From Lacipirellula parvula (GTDB taxonomy: Bacteria > Planctomycetota > Planctomycetia > Pirellulales > Lacipirellulaceae), in assembly GCF_009177095.1 (NCBI RefSeq), contig NZ_AP021861.1:2524501-2588500 (forward strand): DNA of 64,000 nt, in the 5' to 3' direction. The notes under the pieces are model-generated. The model did no database searches. It saw only the letters and a list, made by a program, of their open reading frames with translations, and was not told the DNA's origin. How positions within the stretch are numbered: position 1 is the first letter of the stretch; each line of letters begins with the position of its first letter. The translations under genes and the position numbers were made by a program. Shown piece by piece: positions 17,545-24,733 of the stretch.

Positions 17545-18813
17545 TCAGAGCGGAGCTTGCGTCTCTTCGGGCAGGTCGCGAGCGAGCAGCACCAGCCGCA
17601 ACGCATTGAGCGCCTGCTTGGCCGCCCGCGCTTGACGGATGGCCGGATGGGTGGCGCTATCGAACTGCAGCCGTCGCGTCCGGTCCGGGCCGGCGATCGA
17701 GATGCAAAGCTTCGCCGCTCCGCCGTTTTGGATCGGCGGGAACGCCGCGACGCCAATGCCGTAGTCAGCGCCGATCGTTCGACGCACCCACTCGGCCGCC
17801 GTCGTGGCAACGAGCGAATCGCTCGGCGCGGCGTCTCGCAGAGCCGGTTCGCCCGTAAGTTGTTCCAGCTGCTTCAAACTGCCGATGAGGAAGCCGCCAG
17901 CCAGGACGCTCTCGACCGGAGCCGCTTTCGCGAGCCACTCAGACACCAGCCCGCCCGTCGCCCATTCGGCAACGGCGACCGTTTGATGCCGATTAACCAG
18001 TAGCCGCGAGTCGACGTCTTCCAGTTCGTCCTCTTCCTCGCCATACGCGATCGTGCCGAGGATCTCGTAAATCGTCGCCGCCGTCGGCTCCATTGCGCGG
18101 CGGCAGGCGTCGTCATCGGGCCCCGCGGCGGTGATGCGGAGCGTGATCGTCGCGTCGCTCACCGTGATCCCCACCGATGGCTCTCGGCCGCGGCGGATAA
18201 GGTCGGGCAGCATCGCTTCGAGCTGGCTCTCGCCAACGCCGAAGCACTTGATGCGGCGGTGGCGAATCACCCGCGCCTCGCCCCGCGCGGAGGCGATCGC
18301 GGGAGCGACGGTTTGCTCCCACATCGGCCGCATCTCGGCCGGCACGCCGGGCAGCGCGAACACGCTGCACGGGAGTCGATCAGCGCGGTCGACATGAAGC
18401 TCAACGCCCGGCGCCGTGCCGTGCTCATTCGGAATCGCCGTCGCTCCCTCCGGGAAATCGGCCTGCACGGCGTTCCGCTCGGGCATCGTGCGGCCGCGAC
18501 GGTCGAACAGTTGGCGAATGTAAGTCAGCGACGCCTCGTCGCGTACCAGCCCTACGCCCGCCGCAGCCGCAATCGACTCGCGCGTCAGATCGTCGGCCGT
18601 CGGCCCGAGCCCGCCGGTCGCGACCACCACGTCGACACGCCCCATCGCCAGCTTGAACGCTTCCACGTTGTCGGCGAGGTTGTCGCCGATTGTCGTGTGG
18701 AACGCGACGTCGACGCCGAGCTCCGTCAGCCGCTCGGCCAGCCACTGCGTGTTCGTATCAAGCCGCTGGCCCGTGATGATCTCGTCGCCGATGGCAATGA
18801 TTTCTGCACGCAT
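17545..18813 (-). CDS. cinA: CinA family protein with degenerate amidase domain
   Basis: 422 residues. The N-terminal MoCF/COG1058 domain is intact: AEIIAIGDEIITGQRLDTN at the start, VVATGGLGPTADDLTRE near residue 65 and ALPGVPAEMRPMW near 150. This domain carries ADP-ribose pyrophosphatase-type activity in studied members. The C-terminal PncC/NMN-deamidase domain is recognisable from residue 270, but its key block reads AEWATGGL where the family has AESCTGG, so the catalytic Ser is replaced by Trp. The following VSYSN-x-AK block, with Tyr and Lys, is replaced by FLIGSLKQL. The amidase half is therefore probably inactive. Start ATG 18813 lies 33 bases after the broken ORF6N gene. Confidence 0.88.
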   Translation of the reverse strand: MRAEIIAIGDEIITGQRLDTNTQWLAERLTELGVDVAFHTTIGDNLADNVEAFKLAMGRVDVVVATGGLGPTADDLTRESIAAAAGVGLVRDEASLTYIRQLFDRRGRTMPERNAVQADFPEGATAIPNEHGTAPGVELHVDRADRLPCSVFALPGVPAEMRPMWEQTVAPAIASARGEARVIRHRRIKCFGVGESQLEAMLPDLIRRGREPSVGITVSDATITLRITAAGPDDDACRRAMEPTAATIYEILGTIAYGEEEDELEDVDSRLLVNRHQTVAVAEWATGGLVSEWLAKAAPVESVLAGGFLIGSLKQLEQLTGEPALRDAAPSDSLVATTAAEWVRRTIGADYGIGVAAFPPIQNGGAAKLCISIAGPDRTRRLQFDSATHPAIRQARAAKQALNALRLVLLARDLPEETQAPL

Positions 18814-18846
18814 CGGCGTCGTCTCTCTTGAAGTTTATAAAAATGG

Positions 18847-19425
18847 TTACGGCTCGTCGTCGCGATCGAGATCGTCCGCATCAGGCGCGACATGAAATCC
18901 CATCTGCCGTCGCGGCGCCGGCGGGCGTTCCAACATCCGCTGCAGCACGTCGCTGATCGCTTTGATCTGGTGATCTTGGAGCTTCACCGTTTCCGCGAGC
19001 CCCGTCAACTGCTGCACCAACTCGCCTGGCGTCGCCAGCCGCCGCCGCAACCGCCCGAAGGTCCGCATAATCGCGATGTTCACGCTCACCGCCGTTGGCG
19101 AGCGGAGGACGCTCGAGAGCATTGCCACACCATGTTCCGTGAAAACCCGCGGCGGAATCCGCCGGCCGCCATGGCTAGAACTTGATATCGCATTTTGCGA
19201 TAGCAAGTCCGTAAACTCTTGTCAGGTAAGAAGAAACGAAAAGTCGTCGGGGAACCGCTCCAGGTTTCTAGCTACCTGCTCGTTGAGGCGCGAAGTGCTC
19301 ACGCCGTACAGCCGGGCCAGATCGGAATCGATCATCACCCGTTGCCCGCGGATCACGTGAATCGACTGTTCGATCCGCTCCGGCGCGGGCACGCCCAGCA
19401 GCGGCTTGGGGAGTTTCTTGGCCAT
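18847..19425 (-). pseudogene. ORF6N (KilA-N-like) domain protein interrupted by in-frame TGA
   Basis: Minus-strand reading from ATG 19425 (MAKKLPKPLLG) gives the ORF6N domain start: SIHVIRGQRVMIDSDLARLYGVSTSRLNEQVARN and FPDDFSFLLT. A TGA follows at 19222-19224. Reading through it in the same frame continues the family exactly (QEFTDLLSQNA, GGRRIPPRVFTEHGVAMLSSVL, SVNIAIMRTF) to a stop at 18847. The C-terminal third is a charged helix (LAETVKLQDHQIKAISDVLQ). One base (for example CGA to TGA) separates this from an intact gene of about 192 codons. ORF6N proteins occur in phages and as solitary bacterial genes of unknown role. It could be a real nonsense mutation, a sequencing error or a recoded codon. 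Confidence 0.8.
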
Positions 19426-19526
19426 GCGACTGAGCATGGTTGGCGACGATCGGCGTCGCAAGCAGAATTTCTACTTCGTCAGTGGTTTTTTCCGTGCCGT
19501 CGCGAATGGGGATGGCGATTGACGAA

Positions 19527-19643
19527 GATTGGACAGGATCACAGGATTTCGCGGATCGACAGGATTCAATGCATACCAGGACTTCCGAGTTTGCATTTCA
19601 TCCTGTTGATCCGCGCGATCGTGTAAATCCTGTCAAAATCCAA
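19527..19643. repeat. Imperfect long palindrome, ACAGGAT type
   Basis: The left arm at about 19527-19571 (ATTGGACAGGATCACAGGAT, GCGGATCGACAGGAT) is complementary, with mismatches, to the right arm at about 19609-19643 (ATCCTGTTGATCCGCGCGAT, AAATCCTGTCAAAATCCAAT). It separates the ORF6N pseudogene from the lipoprotein gene, ending six bases before the latter's stop. Confidence 0.75.
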
Positions 19644-19648
19644 TGCGC

Positions 19649-20257
19649 TTAGTGCCCGAACGTCACGCCCCAACTCACCCCAGGCCCATGGCAATGGCTC
19701 GGCCCGTAGTAAGGCGGCGGATAGTAGTGCTCAACAATCACCGGTTGCGGCCCCGCGACCACCACCGGCGCCGGCCCCATCGGTATCGGCGGCGCTTGCA
19801 TCGTTTGAATGACATCGGCGGCGACGCCGTTGTTGTGCAGATAAATGACGTCGTTCGCGGTGAGCGGCCGCGCCATGCCCGAGGTCCGCACATAGTTCGA
19901 AATCAGCGCCGGGTTCACCCCCGAGCGCGTCATCGCGATCACCTCTTCCGGAGTCGCGGCGCCCGCCTGCACTTGGCGGCCCATCGCCATGGCGATCTCG
20001 GCGCGGTTCTGCGCTTGAATATCATCGATCGCCGTTCCCACCGCCGCGCCGCCGAGCGCACCGACGCCGGCGCCAATCAGCGCGCCGCCTGCCGTGCTGC
20101 CGACGGCGTTGCCGACGATCGCGCCCACGCCCGCGCCGCCCAGGGCGCCAATGCCGGCCCCTTGGTCGGAGTAGTAAGGTGAACGACAGCCTACGGCGGC
20201 GAGCGCCATGGCCAACAGCAGCGGCGCCGCGCAAACGCGGCAGAACGGGCGGGTCAT
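19649..20257 (-). CDS. Glycine-zipper lipoprotein, function unknown
   Basis: About 202 residues from ATG 20257 (MTRPFCRVCAAPLLLAMALAAVGC). An ATG at 20272 is also possible. It has a lipoprotein signal with lipobox AAVGC. After that a 45-residue glycine zipper (GAGIGALGGAGVGAIVGNAV and a second copy) predicts membrane insertion or oligomerisation. A helical part follows with VIAMTRSGVNPALISNYV and NDVIYLHNNGVAADVIQTM, a pair of short repeats seen in many planctomycete lipoproteins. The tail is Pro/Tyr/Gly/His-rich. Probably an envelope structural protein. Confidence 0.8.
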   Translation of the reverse strand: MTRPFCRVCAAPLLLAMALAAVGCRSPYYSDQGAGIGALGGAGVGAIVGNAVGSTAGGALIGAGVGALGGAAVGTAIDDIQAQNRAEIAMAMGRQVQAGAATPEEVIAMTRSGVNPALISNYVRTSGMARPLTANDVIYLHNNGVAADVIQTMQAPPIPMGPAPVVVAGPQPVIVEHYYPPPYYGPSHCHGPGVSWGVTFGH

Positions 20258-20458
20258 CGGGGTGGGCCCCATCGGGGTGACTCTGAGCAGTGCGGGGCGG
20301 GGATCGTCTCAATCGGTCAGGGGACGGTCAAGGCCGTCTGATCCCGCTGACGGGGGGATTTGCGGGCGCCAGCGACTTGCATCTGCCCCGCGGCGCGCTT
20401 AGACTTCAAGTAACTCGGGATTTGTGGCCGCTTGCAGCCGTGACTGCTAAAGAGCCAA

Positions 20459-20561
20459 GCCGTTGCCCCCTTGCCCATTGCTGGCAGAGGGGGCGGCGGC
20501 AATCTTTATGGAGCTTGGTGAGCATCAAGCCGCATCTGCCGAGAGCGCATGCGGCTTTTTT
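20459..20561 (+). promoter_or_regulatory. Candidate attenuator leader: stable hairpin, competing small hairpin, intrinsic terminator
   Basis: No plus-strand gene lies upstream, yet a strong plus-strand terminator stands 54 bases before the next gene: stem AAGCCGCAT / ATGCGGCTT (20527-20535, 20549-20557) then six T. Before it are a 13-bp hairpin at 20459-20500 (GCCGTTGCCCCCT with GU pairs) and a small hairpin, CTTGGT-GAGC-ATCAAG (20514-20529), that shares three bases with the terminator stem. A transcript beginning at about 20280-20450 would be stopped unless this fold changes. The downstream gene is a sulfur amino acid enzyme. I could not match a known SAM or SAH riboswitch consensus. Confidence 0.5.
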
Positions 20562-20614
20562 CGTGCCTGTGCGTTGCGTAGGAGCCCTCGCGGCTCGTCC
20601 GCCCACTCACCGAG

Positions 20615-21871
20615 ATGCCAGAAATGAGTCACACTCAGATGACCCGCCAGCCGTCCGCGGGAGACGATTCCGTCTCGCCGACCCTCCCCGCCGCCGATCA
20701 ACAGTTTGGCACCGTCGCCGTCCACGCCGGCGAGGCCCGTCAAAAACCGGGCGACGCGATCACCGACGCCATCTTCTGCGCGTCGACTTACACGTTCGAA
20801 GATACGCAGTCGATCATCGACTTCATCGAACAAGAGCAGCCCCGCGAAGAGTACGGCCGCTACGGCAACCCGGGCGAGAAAGTCGTCGAGCGCAAGCTCG
20901 CCGCGCTTGAAGGTGGCGAAGAAGCCGTCCTCTACTCCAGCGGCATGGCCGCGATGGTCGGCCTGCTGATGGCCAAGCTCAGCAGCGGCGACGAAGTCAT
21001 CTTCTTCGACGAGTGTTATCACCGCAGCCGGGAGTTCTGTATTAAGCACCTGGGGCGGTTCGGCGTGACGACGCGCCAGGTGAAGACCTGCGACTACGCC
21101 GCGATGGAAGCGGCCATTACGCCCAAGACCCGCATGCTCATCAGCGAGTCGCCCACCAATCCCCACCTCAGCGTCATCGACCTCGAACGCTTCGCCGAGA
21201 TCGGCCGCAAGCACGGCGTCGACACGCTCATCGACGCGACGCTCGCCACGCCGTACAACCTCCGGCCGATTGAAGCGGGCGTCGACTTCGTCCTTCACTC
21301 GGCGACCAAGTACCTCGGCGGTCATAACGACCTGCTCGCCGGCGTCGTCATCGGCTCGAAGGAGAAGATGGATTCTGTCCGCAACCTCCGCGGCATCATG
21401 GGCGCCGTCAACGGACCGCAAAACTGCTACCTGCTTGGCCGCGGCTTGAAGACGTTCGAACTCCGCATGCAGCGGCACAACGAAAACGGCATGATGGTCG
21501 CCGAGTTCCTCGCCGGCCATCCGCGGATCGAAAGGGTCTACTACCCCGGCTTGCCGTCGCACCCCTACTACGACGTTGCCCGCAAGACGATGCGCGGCTT
21601 CGGCGGCTTGGTGACGTTCCTGGTGAAAGACGCCGACTGGCGGGCGACGGCCGACGTAATCGACGCGGTGAAGATTCCCCGCATCGCCCCGAGCCTCGGC
21701 GGCGTCGAGTCGCTCATCGAGCAACCGCTCGTGATGAGCTACTTCCAGCAAACGCCCGAGGCCCGCAAGCAGTTCGGCATCTTCGACAACATGATTCGCA
21801 TGAGCTGCGGCATCGAAAGCGCCGACGACCTCATTGCGGACCTAAGCCAAGCGCTCGACGCCACGGCGTAG
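20615..21871 (+). CDS. Cystathionine gamma-synthase family PLP-dependent enzyme
   Basis: 418 residues (ATGs at 20624 and 20639 are alternatives). Fold-type I Cys/Met-metabolism enzyme: EYGRYGNPGEKVVERKLAALEGG near residue 90, YSSGMAAMVG near 107 and DATLATPYN near 203. The PLP Lys is in LHSATKYLGGHND near 223, and SLGGVESLIEQP is near 370. Family members catalyse gamma-replacement, gamma-elimination or beta-elimination in transsulfuration or methionine salvage. The substrate cannot be fixed by sequence. A paralogue of the same fold follows 480 bases downstream, so together they may form forward transsulfuration (gamma-synthase plus lyase). Preceded by a possible attenuator. Confidence 0.88.
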   Translation: MPEMSHTQMTRQPSAGDDSVSPTLPAADQQFGTVAVHAGEARQKPGDAITDAIFCASTYTFEDTQSIIDFIEQEQPREEYGRYGNPGEKVVERKLAALEGGEEAVLYSSGMAAMVGLLMAKLSSGDEVIFFDECYHRSREFCIKHLGRFGVTTRQVKTCDYAAMEAAITPKTRMLISESPTNPHLSVIDLERFAEIGRKHGVDTLIDATLATPYNLRPIEAGVDFVLHSATKYLGGHNDLLAGVVIGSKEKMDSVRNLRGIMGAVNGPQNCYLLGRGLKTFELRMQRHNENGMMVAEFLAGHPRIERVYYPGLPSHPYYDVARKTMRGFGGLVTFLVKDADWRATADVIDAVKIPRIAPSLGGVESLIEQPLVMSYFQQTPEARKQFGIFDNMIRMSCGIESADDLIADLSQALDATA

Positions 21872-21878
21872 CTGAGAG

Positions 21879-22342
21879 GGTGATCGGGGATCGGTGATTG
21901 GTGATCGGTAATGCTTTTTGGAGCAATGTTCGATGGCCAGCAGTCACGAAGATCTCGAAGTGTGGCAACTTGGCATCGACTTAGTAGATGCGGTCTACGA
22001 TGTGTGTTTGTCGATGCCGGCTGCTGAACGCTTTGGTCTGATTAGCCAGATGCAACGCGCGTCTGTTTCAGTTCCTGCCAACATTGCCGAAGGTTGCGGG
22101 CGCGGTTCTACGAAGGACCTCTTGCGACATTTGGCCATCTCGCAAGGCTCGCTCGCAGAACTTCGCACGTTGCTGCTAATCGTGCAGCGTCGGAATTTTG
22201 TAGCGGCCGAAGAGCTTGAACCGGTCGACGCGTTGGCATCGCGAGTCGGTCGACTACTAGTCGGCTTGCAGCGCTCCCTACGCAAAAAGCTTGAGTAAAG
22301 TTAACGTCGTCTCCGATCACCAGTCACCGATCCCCGATCACC
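21879..22342 (+). mobile_element. IVS-like element: S23-family ORF enclosed by complementary arms
   Basis: The left arm 21879-21907 (GGTGATCGGGGATCGGTGAT...) and the right arm 22314-22342 (...CACCGATCCCCGATCACC) are 29 nt and complementary except for one position, which becomes a G-U pair in RNA. The arms can thus form an uninterrupted 29-bp RNA stem whose loop is exactly the S23-like gene (21933-22298). This is the layout of 23S rRNA intervening sequences, but it sits inside a protein-coding operon between two PLP-enzyme genes. Excision, mobility and processing are inferred, not shown. Confidence 0.65.
21933..22298 (+). CDS. Four-helix-bundle protein, S23 / 23S rRNA intervening-sequence protein family
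   Basis: 121 residues from ATG 21933, with GGAG nine bases upstream. It is the compact all-helical S23/TIGR02436 type: HEDLEVWQLGIDLVDAVYDV (helix 1), ERFGLISQMQRASVSVPANI with AEGCGR (the family hallmark), STKDLLRHLAISQGSLAELR and the last helix VDALASRVGRLLVGLQRSLR. The same fold is used by the Avd accessory protein of diversity-generating retroelements, but no reverse transcriptase is nearby. Bundles of this family bind nucleic acid as pentamers in studied cases. Its position inside a 29-bp arm pair and between two co-directional metabolic genes suggests an inserted element rather than a member of the pathway. Confidence 0.9.
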   Translation: MASSHEDLEVWQLGIDLVDAVYDVCLSMPAAERFGLISQMQRASVSVPANIAEGCGRGSTKDLLRHLAISQGSLAELRTLLLIVQRRNFVAAEELEPVDALASRVGRLLVGLQRSLRKKLE

Positions 22343-22351
22343 TGCCTCCCC

Positions 22352-23497
22352 ATGCAATTCCGCACCCGCGCCATCCACGTCGGCAACGAGCCGTGCGCCG
22401 AAACCGGCGCCGTCGTGCCGCCGATCCATCTGGCGACCACTTTCATCCAACCAGGCGCCGGCGATTGGGGCGAGTTCGATTACTCCCGCAGCGGCAACCC
22501 GACGCGGAAGAATTTTGAAACGACCCTCGCTTCGCTCGAAGGGGGCGTCGGCGCCTTGGCGTTCTCCACCGGTATGGCGGCGACCCACTGCGTCATTGCT
22601 TCGCTGAAGAGCGGCGACCACGTCGTCGCCGGCAGCGACATCTACGGCGGCAGCTACCGGCTGCTCCACAAAATCGCCAATCGCGCCGGCATCACGGTGA
22701 CGCTCGTCGACACGACTGATCTCGCGAGGGTCGAAGCCGCCTTCACCCCCGCGACGCGGCTCCTCTGGATCGAAAGCCCCGGCAACCCGCGCATGTCGAT
22801 CACCGACATCGAAGCCTGCGCGAAGCTCGCCCATCGCCACGGCGCCCTCCTCGGCATCGACAGCACCTTCGCGACGCCGGTCCTCACGCGGCCGCTTGAA
22901 CTCGGCGCCGACATCGTGATGCACTCGGCCACCAAATACATCGGCGGTCACAGCGATGCGATGGGCGGCGCGCTCGTCGTCCGCGACGCGGCGCTGCTCA
23001 AGGAACTCTACTTTGTGCAGAACGCCACCGGCGCCGTCATGGGGCCGCTTGAAGCCTTCCTCTGCTCCCGCGGGCTAAAGACGCTCGAACTCCGCGTTCG
23101 CGAGCAATGCCGCACTGCGCAGCAGCTGGCCGAGTGGCTCGCTTCCCACTCCCGCGTCGCGCGGGTACTCTACCCAGGGTTACCAAGCCATCCCGGCCAC
23201 GAACTTGCTCGCAAGCAAATGGGCGGCCAGTTTGGCGCCATGATGTCGTTCGAGATCAAGGGCGACCTCGCCGATGGCAAGCGATTTGCAGAGTCGACCA
23301 AACTGTTCGGCCTCGCTGTGAGCCTCGGCGCCGTCGAGTCGTTGATCGAACAGCCGGCGTCGATGTCGCACGCTAGCTACGACGCGGCCGACCGCGCGAA
23401 GCACGGCATCGCCGACGGGCTGATTCGGATTTCGGTCGGCCTCGAAGCGTACGAGGATTTGCGCAGCGATTTGGAATCGGCGTTCGGCGCGATTTAA
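22352..23497 (+). CDS. Cystathionine gamma-synthase/lyase-like PLP enzyme
   Basis: 381 residues. It begins MQFRTRAIHVGNEP, ten bases after the right arm of the S23 element. Typical family blocks: PPIHLATTF, YSRSGNPTRKNFE, FSTGMAATHCV, SDIYGGSYRLLHKI (the YGG loop), DSTFATPVLTRPLELGAD and the PLP Lys in MHSATKYIGGHSD. The end has SLGAVESLIEQPASMSHA and IRISVGLE. It fits cystathionine gamma-synthase, gamma-lyase or O-acetylhomoserine sulfhydrylase, and sequence alone does not decide. No ordinary ribosome-binding site: the arm of the repeat takes that place, so translation could depend on the stem. Confidence 0.9.
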   Translation: MQFRTRAIHVGNEPCAETGAVVPPIHLATTFIQPGAGDWGEFDYSRSGNPTRKNFETTLASLEGGVGALAFSTGMAATHCVIASLKSGDHVVAGSDIYGGSYRLLHKIANRAGITVTLVDTTDLARVEAAFTPATRLLWIESPGNPRMSITDIEACAKLAHRHGALLGIDSTFATPVLTRPLELGADIVMHSATKYIGGHSDAMGGALVVRDAALLKELYFVQNATGAVMGPLEAFLCSRGLKTLELRVREQCRTAQQLAEWLASHSRVARVLYPGLPSHPGHELARKQMGGQFGAMMSFEIKGDLADGKRFAESTKLFGLAVSLGAVESLIEQPASMSHASYDAADRAKHGIADGLIRISVGLEAYEDLRSDLESAFGAI

Positions 23498-23531
23498 CGA
23501 CATACATTGCATTTCTAATACATTGAATGCC

Positions 23532-23612
23532 TCAACACAGAGGACACGGAGAGCACAGAGCAAAGCATTAGCCGCATTGTCTTCTCCGTGGCCTCTGTGC
23601 TCTCTGTGTTGA
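23532..23612. repeat. Imperfect palindrome, ACACAGAGG type
   Basis: TCAACACAGAGGACACGGAG at 23532 onward pairs imperfectly with CTCTGTGCTCTCTGTGTTGA ending at 23612. Loop about 23 bases. Lies between two co-directional genes. Confidence 0.8.
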
Positions 23613-23664
23613 ACGTATTTTCAAACAGGCTTCCGAATCACTCGGAACCGATTGGAGCGTAGCC

Positions 23665-24576
23665 ATGCAACTTGGTTTTGTGACTGCCATCTTCGGCGAC
23701 CTGAAGCTCGAAGAAGTTCTCAAGCACGCGTCGGAGATCGGCTACGACTGCGTCGAAGTGATGTGCTGGCCCCCCGGTACGGTTGACCGCGAGTACGGCG
23801 GCGTCGTCCACATTGACTGCACCGAGTTCACGCAAGCGCAGGCCGACGATATTCGCGCCCTGTGCGAGAAGTACAAGGTCGCGATCTCCGCACTCGGCTA
23901 CTACCCGAACGCCCTGTCGCACGACGAGGAAGAAGCGCAAATCGCGCGGACCCACGTTCGCAAGGTGATCGACGCCGCGACGAAGCTCGACCTGTCCGGC
24001 ATCAACACCTTCATCGGCGCCAACCAGTACGAGTCGCTCGAAGACAACCTGCTGAAGTTCGAAAAGGTCTGGCCCGAGATCATTCGCTACGCCGAAGACC
24101 GCAACATGCGGGTCGGCATCGAAAACTGCCCGATGATGATCGACAAGAGCTGGCCGTTTGGTTGGAACCTCGCCCGCACGCCGGCCATCTGGCGGCGGAT
24201 GTTCGAGGTGATCCCGTCGGTCTTTTTCGGCCTCAACTATGATCCGTCGCACCTGCGGATGCAGCTGATGGATCCGATCGCCCCGGTCTACGAGTTCGGC
24301 CAGCGAATCTTCCATAGCCACGCGAAGGACATGCGGATCGACGTCGAAAAGCTCAACCGCCTCGGCTCGCTCGTGCCGCCGATGCAACGCAGCACCGCCA
24401 AGATCCCCGGCCTCGGCGACGTGAACTGGGGCAAGTACATCGGCGCCCTTGCTGACGTCGGCTACGACGGTCCCGTTTGCGTCGAAGTCGAAGACGAAGC
24501 CTTCGAAGGGAGCCTTGAGAAGCGGCGTAAGTCGCTCGAAATCAGCTACCGCGTGCTGCGACCGCTGATTGCTTAG
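23665..24576 (+). CDS. Sugar phosphate isomerase/epimerase (xylose isomerase-like TIM barrel)
   Basis: 303 residues starting MQLGFVTAIFGDLKLEEVL, with GGAG upstream of the ATG. AP_endonuc_2/COG1082 barrel: GYDCVEVMCWPPG near residue 26, ISALGYYPN near 77, metal-ligand Glu in RVGIENCP near 153, Asp in NYDPSH near 193, His in FHSHAKD near 214 and Glu in VCVEVEDE near 273. Planctomycetes carry many such enzymes acting on sugars or inositols. No neighbour fixes the substrate. Confidence 0.88.
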   Translation: MQLGFVTAIFGDLKLEEVLKHASEIGYDCVEVMCWPPGTVDREYGGVVHIDCTEFTQAQADDIRALCEKYKVAISALGYYPNALSHDEEEAQIARTHVRKVIDAATKLDLSGINTFIGANQYESLEDNLLKFEKVWPEIIRYAEDRNMRVGIENCPMMIDKSWPFGWNLARTPAIWRRMFEVIPSVFFGLNYDPSHLRMQLMDPIAPVYEFGQRIFHSHAKDMRIDVEKLNRLGSLVPPMQRSTAKIPGLGDVNWGKYIGALADVGYDGPVCVEVEDEAFEGSLEKRRKSLEISYRVLRPLIA

Positions 24577-24593
24577 CTAGGGAAAGGGCAACT

Positions 24594-24730
24594 CCGAAGA
24601 CGCGAAGGAAGATGACCGCGGATAGCGCAGATTTCACAGATAAAGTGAGGGGTGAGTTCGCTCCCCATTTTTCTATCCGTGCCATCAGCGAAATCCGCGG
24701 TGGTCTTCTCTTTTTAACTTTGCGTCTTCG
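24594..24730. repeat. Long imperfect palindrome between convergent genes
   Basis: CGAAGACGCGAAGGAAGATG with ACCGCGGATAGCG (24594-24632) pairs with GCGAAATCCGCGGTGGTCTT and GCGTCTTCG (24688-24730). A small hairpin (GGGGTGAG / CTCCCC) lies in the middle. It ends four bases before the rlmKL stop. Confidence 0.75.
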
Positions 24731-24733
24731 TGA

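Noticed and set aside
18847-19425. Prophage remnant around the ORF6N gene
   Set aside because: No other phage gene, integrase or att-like direct repeat nearby. A solitary decayed gene is the simpler reading.
20400-20561. SAM-I or SAM-II riboswitch before the PLP gene
   Set aside because: The conserved cores of these classes could not be found by eye. Only the terminator and hairpins are supported.
21879-22342. Diversity-generating retroelement because the S23 fold is shared with Avd
   Set aside because: No reverse transcriptase, template repeat or variable repeat was found in the window.
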